64,000 bases of DNA, taken from Halobaculum litoreum (GTDB taxonomy: Archaea; Halobacteriota; Halobacteria; Halobacteriales; Haloferacaceae). How positions within the stretch are numbered: position 1 is the stretch's first letter; every line of letters begins with the position of its first letter. Made by a program: the position numbers and the translations under genes. The notes beneath the pieces were generated by a model. That model was not told the DNA's origin. It made no database searches and saw nothing but the letters and a program-made list of their open reading frames with translations. Positions 35,767 to 45,372 of this stretch are shown here, piece by piece. The stretch covers positions 62,001-126,000 of the forward strand of contig NZ_CP126157.1 in the NCBI RefSeq assembly GCF_030127125.1, read 5' to 3'.

Positions 35767-38430
35767 ATGACCGACGCTGCCTCCCGATTCGAGTCGTTCG
35801 ACGCGCTCCGGGAGCGGATACACGATATCAACTACTGGTGGTCGAGTTCGGAGGCAACCTACCGTCCGAATCGACCCGGGAGTATCGATATCGAGCAGGA
35901 CTGGGCGTTCTACAAGTCCGACTTCTTCGGCACTCTAGACAAGCTCACGTGGGCAGACGGCTGGCGAGACGGCGAAGACACGAGATTGTTCGCCATCACT
36001 GGTCCCGAGAACACGGGGAAAACAACGCTGTTGTCACAGTCGATCAAGCTGTTCGTCGACGAGGAATTCCGGAAACTCCTCTGGACGTTGCCCGACGCTG
36101 ATCTCCAGAATCTACCTTCCACAGACGTCTCTCAACTCCAGGCCGCGTGGGCGATCGACAAGTACCACCACGCTACCAAACCGGGTGACAACGAGTACAC
36201 GAACCTCGTTCAACAGTTGCCCGAGCTCGGTCCTGACCGAGTATTGTATCTCCCGTTAGACGCGGACCCAGCCTTCCAATTGCGGCCCGAGCGGCAGATC
36301 AAGGACGTCGTCGACTACTTTAGCGATGAAATTCTCGATGGAGACCCAGATGAGACTCGCCATTACGTCTTTATCGACGACATCCACACGCTTGCCAGCG
36401 ACCCAGATGAGTCTGGGTGGGGTGAGTTGATTTCTGAATTACTCGAGGAAACGCCAGCACGGAAAATCGTCGTTACCGGTATCGCTGAGGAAACTGTCGA
36501 ACGGGAACTCTACGACCCGGAGCGGGATCAAATGCGTCTCCCGCCCCAACAGTACGATATTGAGACGGTTATTCCGCCGAAGTTCCGAGACTACCTCCAG
36601 CGAAGGTTCCCGATTTTCGAAGGTGCCGATCCTGACCGGCGTGTCGATATCGATTACAGTGCTCAGCTACGCGGTGACTCGATCGAAGACGTTCACGACC
36701 CCGATACCTATCGACTGAGCGGGTCTGACCTAAGACGGAGCTTCCAAGGTGCGATTACCGAAGACGACCCGGAGCAGGTAGTGGCGGCACTCACTCGCTA
36801 CGAGGAGCAACTTTCGGAGATCGACGATTGGGTCGGAACGGGTGAGACAAACTCTCCGCGCGAATGGATTACCACCGCGCTCGAGGAGTATTTGCTACTC
36901 GGTGGGTATCTCTCATTACGAATTGAAGACGATATATTCGACCGCCCCGATCGTGAGATCCGCGCGTATCTCCGCAACACGGCTCAGTCCTCCGATTCCT
37001 CCGGTTTCTCCAGCGTCGCTACCGATGTCCTCGACGAGACACTCGGCACGATCCACGAACAAGCGCCGGCGTTCGATTCGATCCGACCACATCGGACACG
37101 GGACCTTGGTCGCCTCTACTCATGGGCAGCCCACACAATGGAGACAGAACCGTTCGAATACGACGAACTACTCGGTGACAGTGGGACGGACGATTGGATC
37201 CTCGACGTCGACCGGCGCACACTCCGGAACAAGTACTTCGATACGCTCGAACAGATGGTCCTCCTCACGTTCAGCGACGGATACGGCAACAAGAAACCGC
37301 GCGAGCTGCGTGTTGCCCTTCGAGACGTCGGCCTCGCGAATGCACTCTGTTGGCGGGACTTAGCTGATATCACTACGGCTGACGCTGAACTTCGTTCTCG
37401 ACTCGAGTACATGGTCGCGTTCGACCATATCATGCGGCTCAGCTACAATTTCAACCACCGACATGACCCAAACGCTGGGGTCGTCAACTATTGGAAACGC
37501 GACGATCAGTTCGTCGAGTTCATCCCGAAAGTCGCGGGCGCCCCCATCCCGATAGGCCTGGATACGACTGGAGAAGAACTCGATAAAAAGGTCGCGGCCG
37601 TCGGCGAATTCCTCGATCGACAGAGCAGCTCTCCCGACGCGGAACTCCACGATTTCGTTCGGTACGAACCAACGGTTGGAGAACCACCGACGGGGCCAGC
37701 TGGCAGCGCAGACGAGCTATTAAATTGGTTTGACGAATCTGTCGAGGTTGCACTTCGAGAAGCCGGCGTCGATCGGTTAGAGGACCTGTGGAGTCAGTCC
37801 GCCGAAGAAATCTCTAACGCGGATGGGATCGATTCTCAGACTGCTACCGAAATCGTCGACGCCGTCGAGCTATACGATATGTTGGGCGACGTTCGCGGTA
37901 TCGGCTCCTCCAAACGAGAGGCACTCTGGAATCCACCGACAGACGGAGACGAGCCAAACCTGACGCCAACAGCCGTTTTAGAAGAACCCGAGACTCATTG
38001 GACGGTCGAAACACTTGCTGCCGCAGATCCCGATCATCTCGCTCAAATTCCTGGTTTCACAGAGACGACTGCAGCCCGTGTCGTCGAGGCAGCAGAGACG
38101 TACCTTCGTCGGGAGGAGGAGGAAAGTGAGTACGAACGGCGTCTGGACACCGTGTTGAACGGGGACGGTGAGTACTGGGACGGAATCCCCCCGTTGGAGG
38201 CTTCTGACGACCACGGCTACATGGGTCGGTACGAACGGTACGAGTGGGGTAGCTCCGACGGTGACGGGAGTTCCCGGGGATCGAAGCCGGTTCACCATCG
38301 AATCCACGACGGCGAGGCCCCGTTCGGCCTCGTCCTGGCGATGCGGGACGAAATCGAACAGTTCGAGAGTCCGGAGTGTGGGAAGCCGATCGTGTCGGCG
38401 CCGCTGTGGCTGTTCCTCTCGGTGACCTGA
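35767..38430 (+). CDS. P-loop ATPase with C-terminal helix-hairpin-helix repeats
   Basis: An 887-residue protein. Walker A is GPENTGKTT (79-87) and Walker B HYVFIDDIH (199-207). The layout, with a following winged-helix-like region and a helical section, resembles archaeal STAND/MNS-type or AAA_14-like ATPases. Near the C-terminus are helix-hairpin-helix-like segments: SNADGIDSQTATEIVDAV, LGDVRGIGSSKREALW and LAQIPGFTETTAARVVEAAE, which would bind DNA non-specifically. The start is the ATG at 35767, supported by the TATA-like box upstream; the open frame from 35662 runs through that promoter. The combination suggests a DNA-sensing NTPase, but the role is unknown. Confidence 0.7.
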   Translation: MTDAASRFESFDALRERIHDINYWWSSSEATYRPNRPGSIDIEQDWAFYKSDFFGTLDKLTWADGWRDGEDTRLFAITGPENTGKTTLLSQSIKLFVDEEFRKLLWTLPDADLQNLPSTDVSQLQAAWAIDKYHHATKPGDNEYTNLVQQLPELGPDRVLYLPLDADPAFQLRPERQIKDVVDYFSDEILDGDPDETRHYVFIDDIHTLASDPDESGWGELISELLEETPARKIVVTGIAEETVERELYDPERDQMRLPPQQYDIETVIPPKFRDYLQRRFPIFEGADPDRRVDIDYSAQLRGDSIEDVHDPDTYRLSGSDLRRSFQGAITEDDPEQVVAALTRYEEQLSEIDDWVGTGETNSPREWITTALEEYLLLGGYLSLRIEDDIFDRPDREIRAYLRNTAQSSDSSGFSSVATDVLDETLGTIHEQAPAFDSIRPHRTRDLGRLYSWAAHTMETEPFEYDELLGDSGTDDWILDVDRRTLRNKYFDTLEQMVLLTFSDGYGNKKPRELRVALRDVGLANALCWRDLADITTADAELRSRLEYMVAFDHIMRLSYNFNHRHDPNAGVVNYWKRDDQFVEFIPKVAGAPIPIGLDTTGEELDKKVAAVGEFLDRQSSSPDAELHDFVRYEPTVGEPPTGPAGSADELLNWFDESVEVALREAGVDRLEDLWSQSAEEISNADGIDSQTATEIVDAVELYDMLGDVRGIGSSKREALWNPPTDGDEPNLTPTAVLEEPETHWTVETLAAADPDHLAQIPGFTETTAARVVEAAETYLRREEEESEYERRLDTVLNGDGEYWDGIPPLEASDDHGYMGRYERYEWGSSDGDGSSRGSKPVHHRIHDGEAPFGLVLAMRDEIEQFESPECGKPIVSAPLWLFLSVT

Positions 38431-38535
38431 GCGCGGTTTGATTGCGTAACCGCGATTTCGGAGGGATCGACATTCGGTCACGGTACACGGACTGGTGAAA
38501 GTTCCGATACTTTCGGCAGTTCCTCAACTGCCGTA

Positions 38536-39192
38536 TCAGTCGATTCGGTCGTAGGTGCTGTTGAGCAACCGTCTGTACCGTTTTCCGTTGCGCTCGATGA
38601 TACCGTTTCCCAGATCAGTCGTCTCGTGTTCTCCGACGGGCGCGCTCACATCGGAGAGCGTCAGCCCGGTTTCGGATGGCGTGTAGGTAAAGGGGGCATA
38701 GCTCTTCGACTTCGACTCAGCGAGGTTTCGCACCGATTCGGAGACGTCGCTCCGCACATCGGCTTCGTACTGTTCTCCTTGCATCAGCGTGTCGAGCGCG
38801 GCTGTCCGAGCCCGGGTCGCCGCGATATAGGACTGCAGTTCCGTCGGAGACATCTCTGCGACCGCTTCACGGTGGGACTGGATATCTTCGAATGCTGCGT
38901 TTACGGGTGACCAAGGGTCCGGCTCGGGGAACGCTTCAGCCGATTCGATAAGTTCGTACGCCAGATCCATAGCGGGTGAGCTATCCATATCAGTCAACGC
39001 CAACTGACTCGTGTCGACGGATGGGGTAGTATCGAGATCTGCTAGCGGGATATCCGTAGCCCCCGGTTGGTTCAAAATCCCCTCCAGCGACACATCAGCG
39101 CCTGTTTCGATCTCCGAGAGTTCTACGCTGTCGTCGGCGTCGGTTACCGCAGCGAGCGTCTCGGCGATCGATTCGAGCAGTTCATCTAGCAT
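38536..39192 (-). CDS. Acidic protein of unknown function
   Basis: A 218-residue protein starting MLDELLESIA. A strongly acidic N-terminal half is followed by a helical segment (AAFEDIQSHREAVAEMSPTE ...) and a short basic tail (NGIIERNGKRYRRLLNSTYD). No domain is recognised. The frame is open to 39282, but the codons before 39192 include two AGA codons and look non-coding, so the later ATG is chosen. It lies 129 bp downstream of the PH/RMF-repeat gene on the same strand and may be its operon partner. Confidence 0.6.
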   Translation of the reverse strand: MLDELLESIAETLAAVTDADDSVELSEIETGADVSLEGILNQPGATDIPLADLDTTPSVDTSQLALTDMDSSPAMDLAYELIESAEAFPEPDPWSPVNAAFEDIQSHREAVAEMSPTELQSYIAATRARTAALDTLMQGEQYEADVRSDVSESVRNLAESKSKSYAPFTYTPSETGLTLSDVSAPVGEHETTDLGNGIIERNGKRYRRLLNSTYDRID

Positions 39193-39321
39193 CGTGGCTC
39201 TGCCTCTACTGACGCATGCTGGAATCATAGACGTAGCCTCAACATAGAGCCATGTTTCGGCAGTCAGTTCGGTGCTCGACATGCGCCGGCGCGGCGAGAG
39301 ACGTGGTCGTGTCGCAGTGAC

Positions 39322-40887
39322 TCACTTTTCTTCCGTGCCGGCGGTGAATCCGTTGGCCCAGATATCCCGCCAGGGATGCGTCTCAAACGGACAGTCGTCG
39401 ATCGATTTCCCAGCATACGCCGCAGCGAGACCTTTCTCGTACACCGCCTGTTCCATCGCGTCACCGCCCTCATCGAGGAGATCCCCACCGTGCCGGTCCC
39501 TACCGGACTCTCTGAAATCCTGAATCGCTTCCGTCTCTTCGAGGTACCCCCGCATCCAGAGAGGCCGCTCCCTCGAGCCGTCATCCTCCGGGGCGCTGCT
39601 CTTCGGTCGGCCATTGTACGCAGCCATGGCTCCCTCTCGGAACCACTCACGCTGTTGTGGATCGGAGAGCTCCGGGGGTGGAGAAACGTGTGGTACGTCG
39701 ACTCCGATGCGGCGAGCTTCCCGTTCGTAGCCGTCTTTCCAATAATTCAACTTCTCCGTGCGCTGATAGGGTGACTCGGATACGTGCGTCCCCTCGCTCG
39801 CTGCCCCGACTCCCTCCATATAGATCTCTCTCGCTTCCGGATCGGTTAGTGAATACGGGAGCTCCGGAGTGTCCGGATCCCGGAAGGGATTCGCATATTC
39901 GAACGATGTCGCACTCGTTACGATCACCCGATCCGTACCGGCGTCGGGGGTGCACTCACCGATTACAATTGCTACTCTCCGGTTCTCTACTGGCAAGAAG
40001 AACTCGTTACCCGGACGGACGAGAGAGCGGTCTAACGCGGATTCGAGTTTTGCTTTCTCGTCTTCGAAGATATCAGCGAGAATGGTCACCCGCTCCGCAG
40101 CGGGAAGGTCCGAGGTCTCTTCCTCCCATCCTCGCTCCCAGCTCTTCTCGGTTTCCGGTCGATACCCTCGGAAGGTTACGCTCGCAAACGACTCACCCTC
40201 ACGGGCTGCCTGAACGCCCGCCCGGTAGGCGAGGACGTGCTCGACTGGAGAGTCCGAATCGAGCGCAAACTCGAGAAATTCATCCGGGAGGTGAACCTCC
40301 GCCTCTGGAATTCGTGCGATGTTGTCGTTGATTCTCTCGAGTACTGCTGCACGAGCCTCGCTGTCCTGGCGAGCTTCAAGCAGCTTTCGCAGGTTGAGTT
40401 GGAGTTCTCGACAGACCTTGTCGGCATCCGCACCATCGAACCCGTTGAACCGATACTCGGTGGCGTAAGCGGTCGTGATGCACAGCTCCTTTTTCAGTTG
40501 CTCTTTTGCCTGTAACACGGCCGTAGGGATTCGAGTAAAAATCGTCGCTCTACCGAGCGCGTTGACGGCAGCACGCTTCGATTGGACTTTCGGCGATTCC
40601 ACCGACAACAGCCGAATCTGACTCAGTGGAATCTCGTCGGTTCGCTCGCTCTCGGTATCGACGATAACGAACCGACGATCGGTCATCACAAGCAGCTTCT
40701 CCCCTCTCGAGCCCGTAACCTGATTGCAGAGTCGACTCCAAACGGGGAGCTCGTTCCCTTCCAGGATAGATTCGATCGTCGGTTGGATGATCCGAACGTG
40801 CTTTGTCTTCGTGGCGTCATCCCCGACTCGGAGAAAGTAGAGCCGCCCCGAGTCGACCTCAAACCGCTTCAGTGTCCCCGTGTTCAT
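39322..40887 (-). CDS. PH-like domain protein with four RMF-like repeats
   Basis: A 521-residue protein starting MNTGTLKRFE. Residues about 50-140 resemble a bacterial PH-like domain (LLVMTDRRFVIVDTESE ... IPLSQIRLLSV). Downstream are four copies of a pattern [YF]xxGxxAAxxG...W..G[WYF] at about 218-256, 355-390, 414-451 and 481-516; the last has CPF after the glycine, as in ribosome modulation factor and CrpP (G..A..G....CPY....W..G). Those families are usually single short domains in bacteria, so four copies in one archaeal protein is unusual. The in-frame start at 40950 is possible; 40887 was chosen because it begins a compact fold. Confidence 0.6.
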   Translation of the reverse strand: MNTGTLKRFEVDSGRLYFLRVGDDATKTKHVRIIQPTIESILEGNELPVWSRLCNQVTGSRGEKLLVMTDRRFVIVDTESERTDEIPLSQIRLLSVESPKVQSKRAAVNALGRATIFTRIPTAVLQAKEQLKKELCITTAYATEYRFNGFDGADADKVCRELQLNLRKLLEARQDSEARAAVLERINDNIARIPEAEVHLPDEFLEFALDSDSPVEHVLAYRAGVQAAREGESFASVTFRGYRPETEKSWERGWEEETSDLPAAERVTILADIFEDEKAKLESALDRSLVRPGNEFFLPVENRRVAIVIGECTPDAGTDRVIVTSATSFEYANPFRDPDTPELPYSLTDPEAREIYMEGVGAASEGTHVSESPYQRTEKLNYWKDGYEREARRIGVDVPHVSPPPELSDPQQREWFREGAMAAYNGRPKSSAPEDDGSRERPLWMRGYLEETEAIQDFRESGRDRHGGDLLDEGGDAMEQAVYEKGLAAAYAGKSIDDCPFETHPWRDIWANGFTAGTEEK

Positions 40888-41310
40888 ACGTGGAAAGTCG
40901 CCGTCGGGAGTATTACTCGGATACGTGATTTCCAGAGCATCGAGAACCAATCACTGGTGCGGACGGACGCAGTCCCTCTCAACCGATTCTGTCGGTTCGA
41001 ACGACTATTCTTCTCGAATTCAGAGACCCTCCGTCGCCACCATACGACTTCACTCGGAGACCAAACGAACTATCCGCAGGACGTAGTGAACGCGTCGTGT
41101 AGAGTCCGAGAGCGTATCGACCCGCTGTTGTATCGTCACTAGAACTGTCGGGTCCACCTCGAGCGGGTGAACCGAAGGTAGATCGAGATATGTTACTTCA
41201 GTCGCGGATGGTGGATCGTGGAAGTGGACCCGATTGTTGTGGGTATTCGGGCAGCGCTCCCTGCGACATCCCCAGGATTCCTCTGTGATATTTCGCTCTT
41301 CCGAATGGTC
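40888..41310. other. 423-bp gap between addA-like and PH/RMF genes
   Basis: Open frames here are antisense shadows with poor codon use. The minus-strand promoter of the 40887 gene should lie in the right part of 40888-40950, but I see no strong TATA box. Nothing else is recognised. Confidence 0.4.
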
Positions 41311-44300
41311 TCAGATGTGCGTGTCTAGCATATCGACGAGTCGATCGATCGCGTCGTCCGTCTCGTCCATCCTCGCGACGTGGCAGTCGAGGTCGGTGAA
41401 CACCAACTGAACGACCACGTTCCGAGTCGGATCAGCAGCCCGTAGCGCCGCAGCGTAGGCGAGCATCTGTGGCTCGTGGTGCGTCATTCGGGCCTCGACG
41501 AGCGCGTCGGCGTCATCGGATCCGGCGCGGTCGGTCTTGTAGTCGAACACGTGGTAGGTGTCGTCGGTGACCGCGAGGTGGTCGATCTCGCCACCGAGGT
41601 CGACGCGGTCCACGCCGAGGTCGTCGCCGTCGATCTCCACGTCGAGTCGGTACTCGTCGTAGCGAGCGAGGACGTCCTCGCCCACTCCCGCGAGCACCTC
41701 GTCGATCCGTGTGCGAGCCTGGTCGGCAGTACGGGCCGCGGCGTCGAGCACGTCGTCGAGACTCCCTTGATCGACGACGACCGGGTCGTCGTGTCCGGCG
41801 AGGACCTCTCTCGCGAAGTCGTGCACGCGGTCGTCCGGTGGCTGGACCTCACACAACCGGTGGAGGAGTTCTCCGTACGCTGTCGCCGGGAGATCGCCCG
41901 GCGTGGCCGTCCTCCCGGACTCGTGGTCGGATCTTCGGCTGCGAGCAGTGTCGTCTGTATCGACTGCGACGATCCGGTTACCGTGCCGCTCCAGTCGCAT
42001 CTCCCTCCGACGAAGCGCCGTACAGTCACTCGGGGAGACTTCCAGTACCGTCGGGCCGGTGGTCGTCACCCCGTCGACGAACTCCGCAACTCCGAGGTCC
42101 GCTGTCGAGGCGGGCGTGTCGTACGTCGCATCGGCGGGCGGGAGGCGAACGGTGACGCTGCCGACTGCCTGCTCCCCTCGCAGGTCGTACGGAAGCGACC
42201 GCTCGTATTCGCCATCGCGTCGGAGGTGGCCGACCACTGCCGCGGCGTCGTCCCCATCCGAACAGCCGACACCGTCGAACAGCACCGCCTGCACCCAATC
42301 GCGCCATGTCGTCGCACTCTCGGGATCTGGTGCTTCGAAACCCGCCGGATAGTCGTCGTCGCCTCCCTTGTGCTGCCCCGAGAGGAGCAGGTGGTCACGC
42401 GCCCGTGTCGCCGCGACGTACAGCAGTCGTTTCTGCTCGGCCCGTTCTTCGGCCCGCCGATGCTGCTGCGCGATATCGCGAGCGACTGTCGCCATGTCGT
42501 CGTACGGATCCTCTGGGTTGGGACCCTTGATTCCGAACAACGGTACGCGATCACCCTTTCCCTCGACAAGTTCAAACTCGACGGAATCTGCGAGCCGAGC
42601 CCCACTCGCGCTCTGGAAGTTCCGTCCGAGCTTGGGGACGACAACGATCTCGTACTCCATGCCCTTCGACTCGTGGATTGTGAGGAGGTTGACGCCGCCA
42701 CCATCGCCATCGCCGTGATCGAACTCGACGACGTTCGCCTCCGCGTCGCGAGCATCGCTGTCGGCACGACGCTCGATCCGGTCGAGGACCTCCGCGAGGC
42801 TGTGGACGCCGTCCTCGCTGAACGCTCGCAGCCGCGAACGGAACTCGTCGACGTTGGCAACGGCCTTGTCGCCGCGCTCGTCCGCACCGACCGTCGCGAG
42901 AAAGCCCGTCTCGTCCAGCACACGGGTGAGGAGGGCGCTCCACGTCGCGACACGCTCGTACTCGTCGTGGTCCGCCGCGCCCGCGTACGCTCGGAACCGG
43001 TGGAGGTCCTCGGCGACTGCCACCCACTCGTCGTAGTCGGCTGCCTGCAGCGCGGTCCACAGCGACTCGTCGGCGCCACGGGTGGCCGCCAGTTGCGCGA
43101 GCTCATCGTCGGTCCGTCCGAACATCGGCGACCGCAGGAGCCCGTAGAGCGCACGGTCGTTCGTCGGGTCGACCAGGACGCGCAAAAGGTTCACCAGCGT
43201 CGTGACCTCGGGCGAGTCGAACAGGCCGGCACCCTTGATCACGGTGTAGGGCACGCCCAACTCGCGGAGCTCGCGCTCGTACTCGTCGAGCCCGCCGCGG
43301 GAACTCAACAGGATGGCTACGTCGTCGGGCTCGACATCGCGGGTGCGTTCGACGGGGACGCCATCGTCGTCGTGCGCGAGGCGGTCGTACTCCGGATGGT
43401 CGTCGTCGACCGCCTCGAACACCCTCGTTCCGTCGCTCAGCAACTGTGCGACACGGGTCGCGACCGCCTTTGCCTCCAAGGCGTTCCCGTCGTCGCGCCG
43501 CTCCTCCCGGAGTTGGTGGCCGTCGGGCAGCAGGTCGGCCTGCTGCTCGGCGTCGACGGGGACCGGCATGTACTCGACGCTCGGAGCGATGCGGTCGCCG
43601 TCGCCGGTCGTCGACCGCCGCGCGCTCTCGAGCGGCTCGCTCGTCGCCTCGAACGCGGCGACGGTGCCGTCCTCGTCTGTGGAGGCCCACTCGCCGGTCG
43701 GCGATTCACTATCGCCATCGCGCCGCGGGAACACCCGGTCGAACAGGCCATTGATCGCGTGCAGCGGCTCGGGGAGCGTCCGGAAGTTCGTCGTCAACGG
43801 GGCCTGTTCGACAGCGACGCCCGCGCGGTCGTTCGCCGCCGCGAGCGCCTCGTCGGCCTCGGTGAAGACGGACACGTCCGCCCCGCGAAAGCGGTAGATG
43901 CTCTGCTTGTCGTCGCCGACGACGAACAGGTTCGTCGTGTCGACGTCGTCGGGAGCAGGTGACGCCAGCAGCCGGGCGACGCGCCACTGGTCGGCGTTGG
44001 TGTCCTGGAACTCGTCGACCATCACGTAGCCGTCGGGGCCGTCCGGCACCCCGTCGGCGAAGAAGCCGAACTCTCGGCGGTCGGCGGCGTCGAGCTGGCC
44101 GAGGAAGTGGTTGGCCAACGCGATCAGGTCGCCGAAGTCGACGACGTTGTCGCGGTGTTTCGCCTCGGCGTACCGTTCGAAGGCCGCGGTCGCGACGGTT
44201 GCGAACGCCTCGACGTACTCGTAGGAGGCGTGTTCGAGATCGCTGTTGAGTGACTGTCCCGACCAATCCGCTGGGACGGCCTCCGTAATCTGCCAGACCG

Positions 44301-45372
44301 CAGTATACAGTCGGTCCGTGTCGTTCTCCGGTGCGGCATCCGGGTCATGTGCCGTGGGCAAGAGGCTATCGTGGTCGTACTGTTCGCCGCTCCCCTTTGT
44401 CACCGCGTCTGCGAGCCCGTATACGAACTCGACTCGGTCGAGATACGACGCCGACTCGAAGGTGGCGTGGTCCGTGATCCCGACACGTTCAGCTGTCGAG
44501 ACAATCGGATTGATCGCCCATTTCGTCGGGTTCGCTGATCCTGCGTCTCGGTTCGCCAACACGACCGGGAGCGCGTCAGCGATAGCGTCCCAAACCGACA
44601 GGACGTCCTCGGGGGAGACCTCGATAGCCAGACCGAGGATCCGTTCGGCATACGCATCCGCGTCGTCGACCTCGGCCATCCACTCGAGCCACGCGTACGC
44701 GTCGGAGCGTGGAGACGTCGTCAGCAGGTCGTAACAGATGTCCTCGACGGTGCCGCGGTCGTAGCGGCGGGCGAGCGTCCCGATCGCGTCGGACTCTTCC
44801 TCGCGAAGCGTCGCCGCGGCCGCCTCGCGGGCCAGTTCCTCCGCTTCGTCCTCTTCGACGACATCGAACCCGACATCGAGGTCGACGTACGTCATCCCGT
44901 ACTTCGAGAGTCGGTGACTGGGGTCGACACGAGGGGTGTCGAGTCCCCCGATGGCCCGTTCCTCCAGCAACCGTCGACACAGGCTGTGGAGCGTCTGGAC
45001 GTACGCGTCATCGAGTGCGTCACCGACGGCCCGCCACAGCGCGAACGTCTCCTCGTCGTCGGCCACCGAGAGCTTCGCGTTGATCTCCTCGCGGACCGTC
45101 CCGGTGAGGTCCGCGGCAGCGCGGTCGGTGAATGTCGTCGTCAGGACGTGCTCGGGGATCGACGCCGCGTGCTCGACAGCCGCTTCACGGGTGTACGACC
45201 CATCGTCCAGGCGCTCCCGGACGGTTGCGAGTTCACGCTCGACGATCGCGACGTAGCGGGCGGTGAGCGTGGTCGTCTTCCCCGTCCCCGCACCGGCACT
45301 CAGGGAGACGTTCCGATCGAGTGCGTCCTTCGCGGCACGTTGCTCGGGCTTGAGGCGGTCATCGTCGATCAT
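41311..45372 (-). CDS. addA: AddA-like UvrD-family helicase-nuclease (copy 1, island)
   Basis: A 1353-residue protein. UvrD/Rep-type SF1A helicase: Walker A SAGAGTGKTTT (25-35), TTFTDRAAADL, motif II VDEFQDTN (about 455), a GDDKQSIYRFRGAD box, LLTIHESKGMEYE and motif VI VAATRARDHLL. The C-terminus carries a RecB-type nuclease: Asp1264 (GGEIDHL), Asp1277 and Lys1279 (FDYKTD). This is the AddA layout: 3'-5' translocation plus strand cleavage at DNA ends. The gene overlaps addB by 4 bp and lies behind the Argonaute gene. A second, partial copy at the right edge shares a run of 47 identical residues with it. Confidence 0.9.
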   Translation of the reverse strand: MIDDDRLKPEQRAAKDALDRNVSLSAGAGTGKTTTLTARYVAIVERELATVRERLDDGSYTREAAVEHAASIPEHVLTTTFTDRAAADLTGTVREEINAKLSVADDEETFALWRAVGDALDDAYVQTLHSLCRRLLEERAIGGLDTPRVDPSHRLSKYGMTYVDLDVGFDVVEEDEAEELAREAAAATLREEESDAIGTLARRYDRGTVEDICYDLLTTSPRSDAYAWLEWMAEVDDADAYAERILGLAIEVSPEDVLSVWDAIADALPVVLANRDAGSANPTKWAINPIVSTAERVGITDHATFESASYLDRVEFVYGLADAVTKGSGEQYDHDSLLPTAHDPDAAPENDTDRLYTAVWQITEAVPADWSGQSLNSDLEHASYEYVEAFATVATAAFERYAEAKHRDNVVDFGDLIALANHFLGQLDAADRREFGFFADGVPDGPDGYVMVDEFQDTNADQWRVARLLASPAPDDVDTTNLFVVGDDKQSIYRFRGADVSVFTEADEALAAANDRAGVAVEQAPLTTNFRTLPEPLHAINGLFDRVFPRRDGDSESPTGEWASTDEDGTVAAFEATSEPLESARRSTTGDGDRIAPSVEYMPVPVDAEQQADLLPDGHQLREERRDDGNALEAKAVATRVAQLLSDGTRVFEAVDDDHPEYDRLAHDDDGVPVERTRDVEPDDVAILLSSRGGLDEYERELRELGVPYTVIKGAGLFDSPEVTTLVNLLRVLVDPTNDRALYGLLRSPMFGRTDDELAQLAATRGADESLWTALQAADYDEWVAVAEDLHRFRAYAGAADHDEYERVATWSALLTRVLDETGFLATVGADERGDKAVANVDEFRSRLRAFSEDGVHSLAEVLDRIERRADSDARDAEANVVEFDHGDGDGGGVNLLTIHESKGMEYEIVVVPKLGRNFQSASGARLADSVEFELVEGKGDRVPLFGIKGPNPEDPYDDMATVARDIAQQHRRAEERAEQKRLLYVAATRARDHLLLSGQHKGGDDDYPAGFEAPDPESATTWRDWVQAVLFDGVGCSDGDDAAAVVGHLRRDGEYERSLPYDLRGEQAVGSVTVRLPPADATYDTPASTADLGVAEFVDGVTTTGPTVLEVSPSDCTALRRREMRLERHGNRIVAVDTDDTARSRRSDHESGRTATPGDLPATAYGELLHRLCEVQPPDDRVHDFAREVLAGHDDPVVVDQGSLDDVLDAAARTADQARTRIDEVLAGVGEDVLARYDEYRLDVEIDGDDLGVDRVDLGGEIDHLAVTDDTYHVFDYKTDRAGSDDADALVEARMTHHEPQMLAYAAALRAADPTRNVVVQLVFTDLDCHVARMDETDDAIDRLVDMLDTHI

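Noticed and set aside
40582..41142. 186-codon plus-strand frame
   Set aside because: Mostly antisense to the PH/RMF gene, with poor codon use in the part beyond it.
41476..43962. 828-codon plus-strand frame opposite addA
   Set aside because: Shadow of the addA gene with no domain; addA has all helicase and nuclease motifs.
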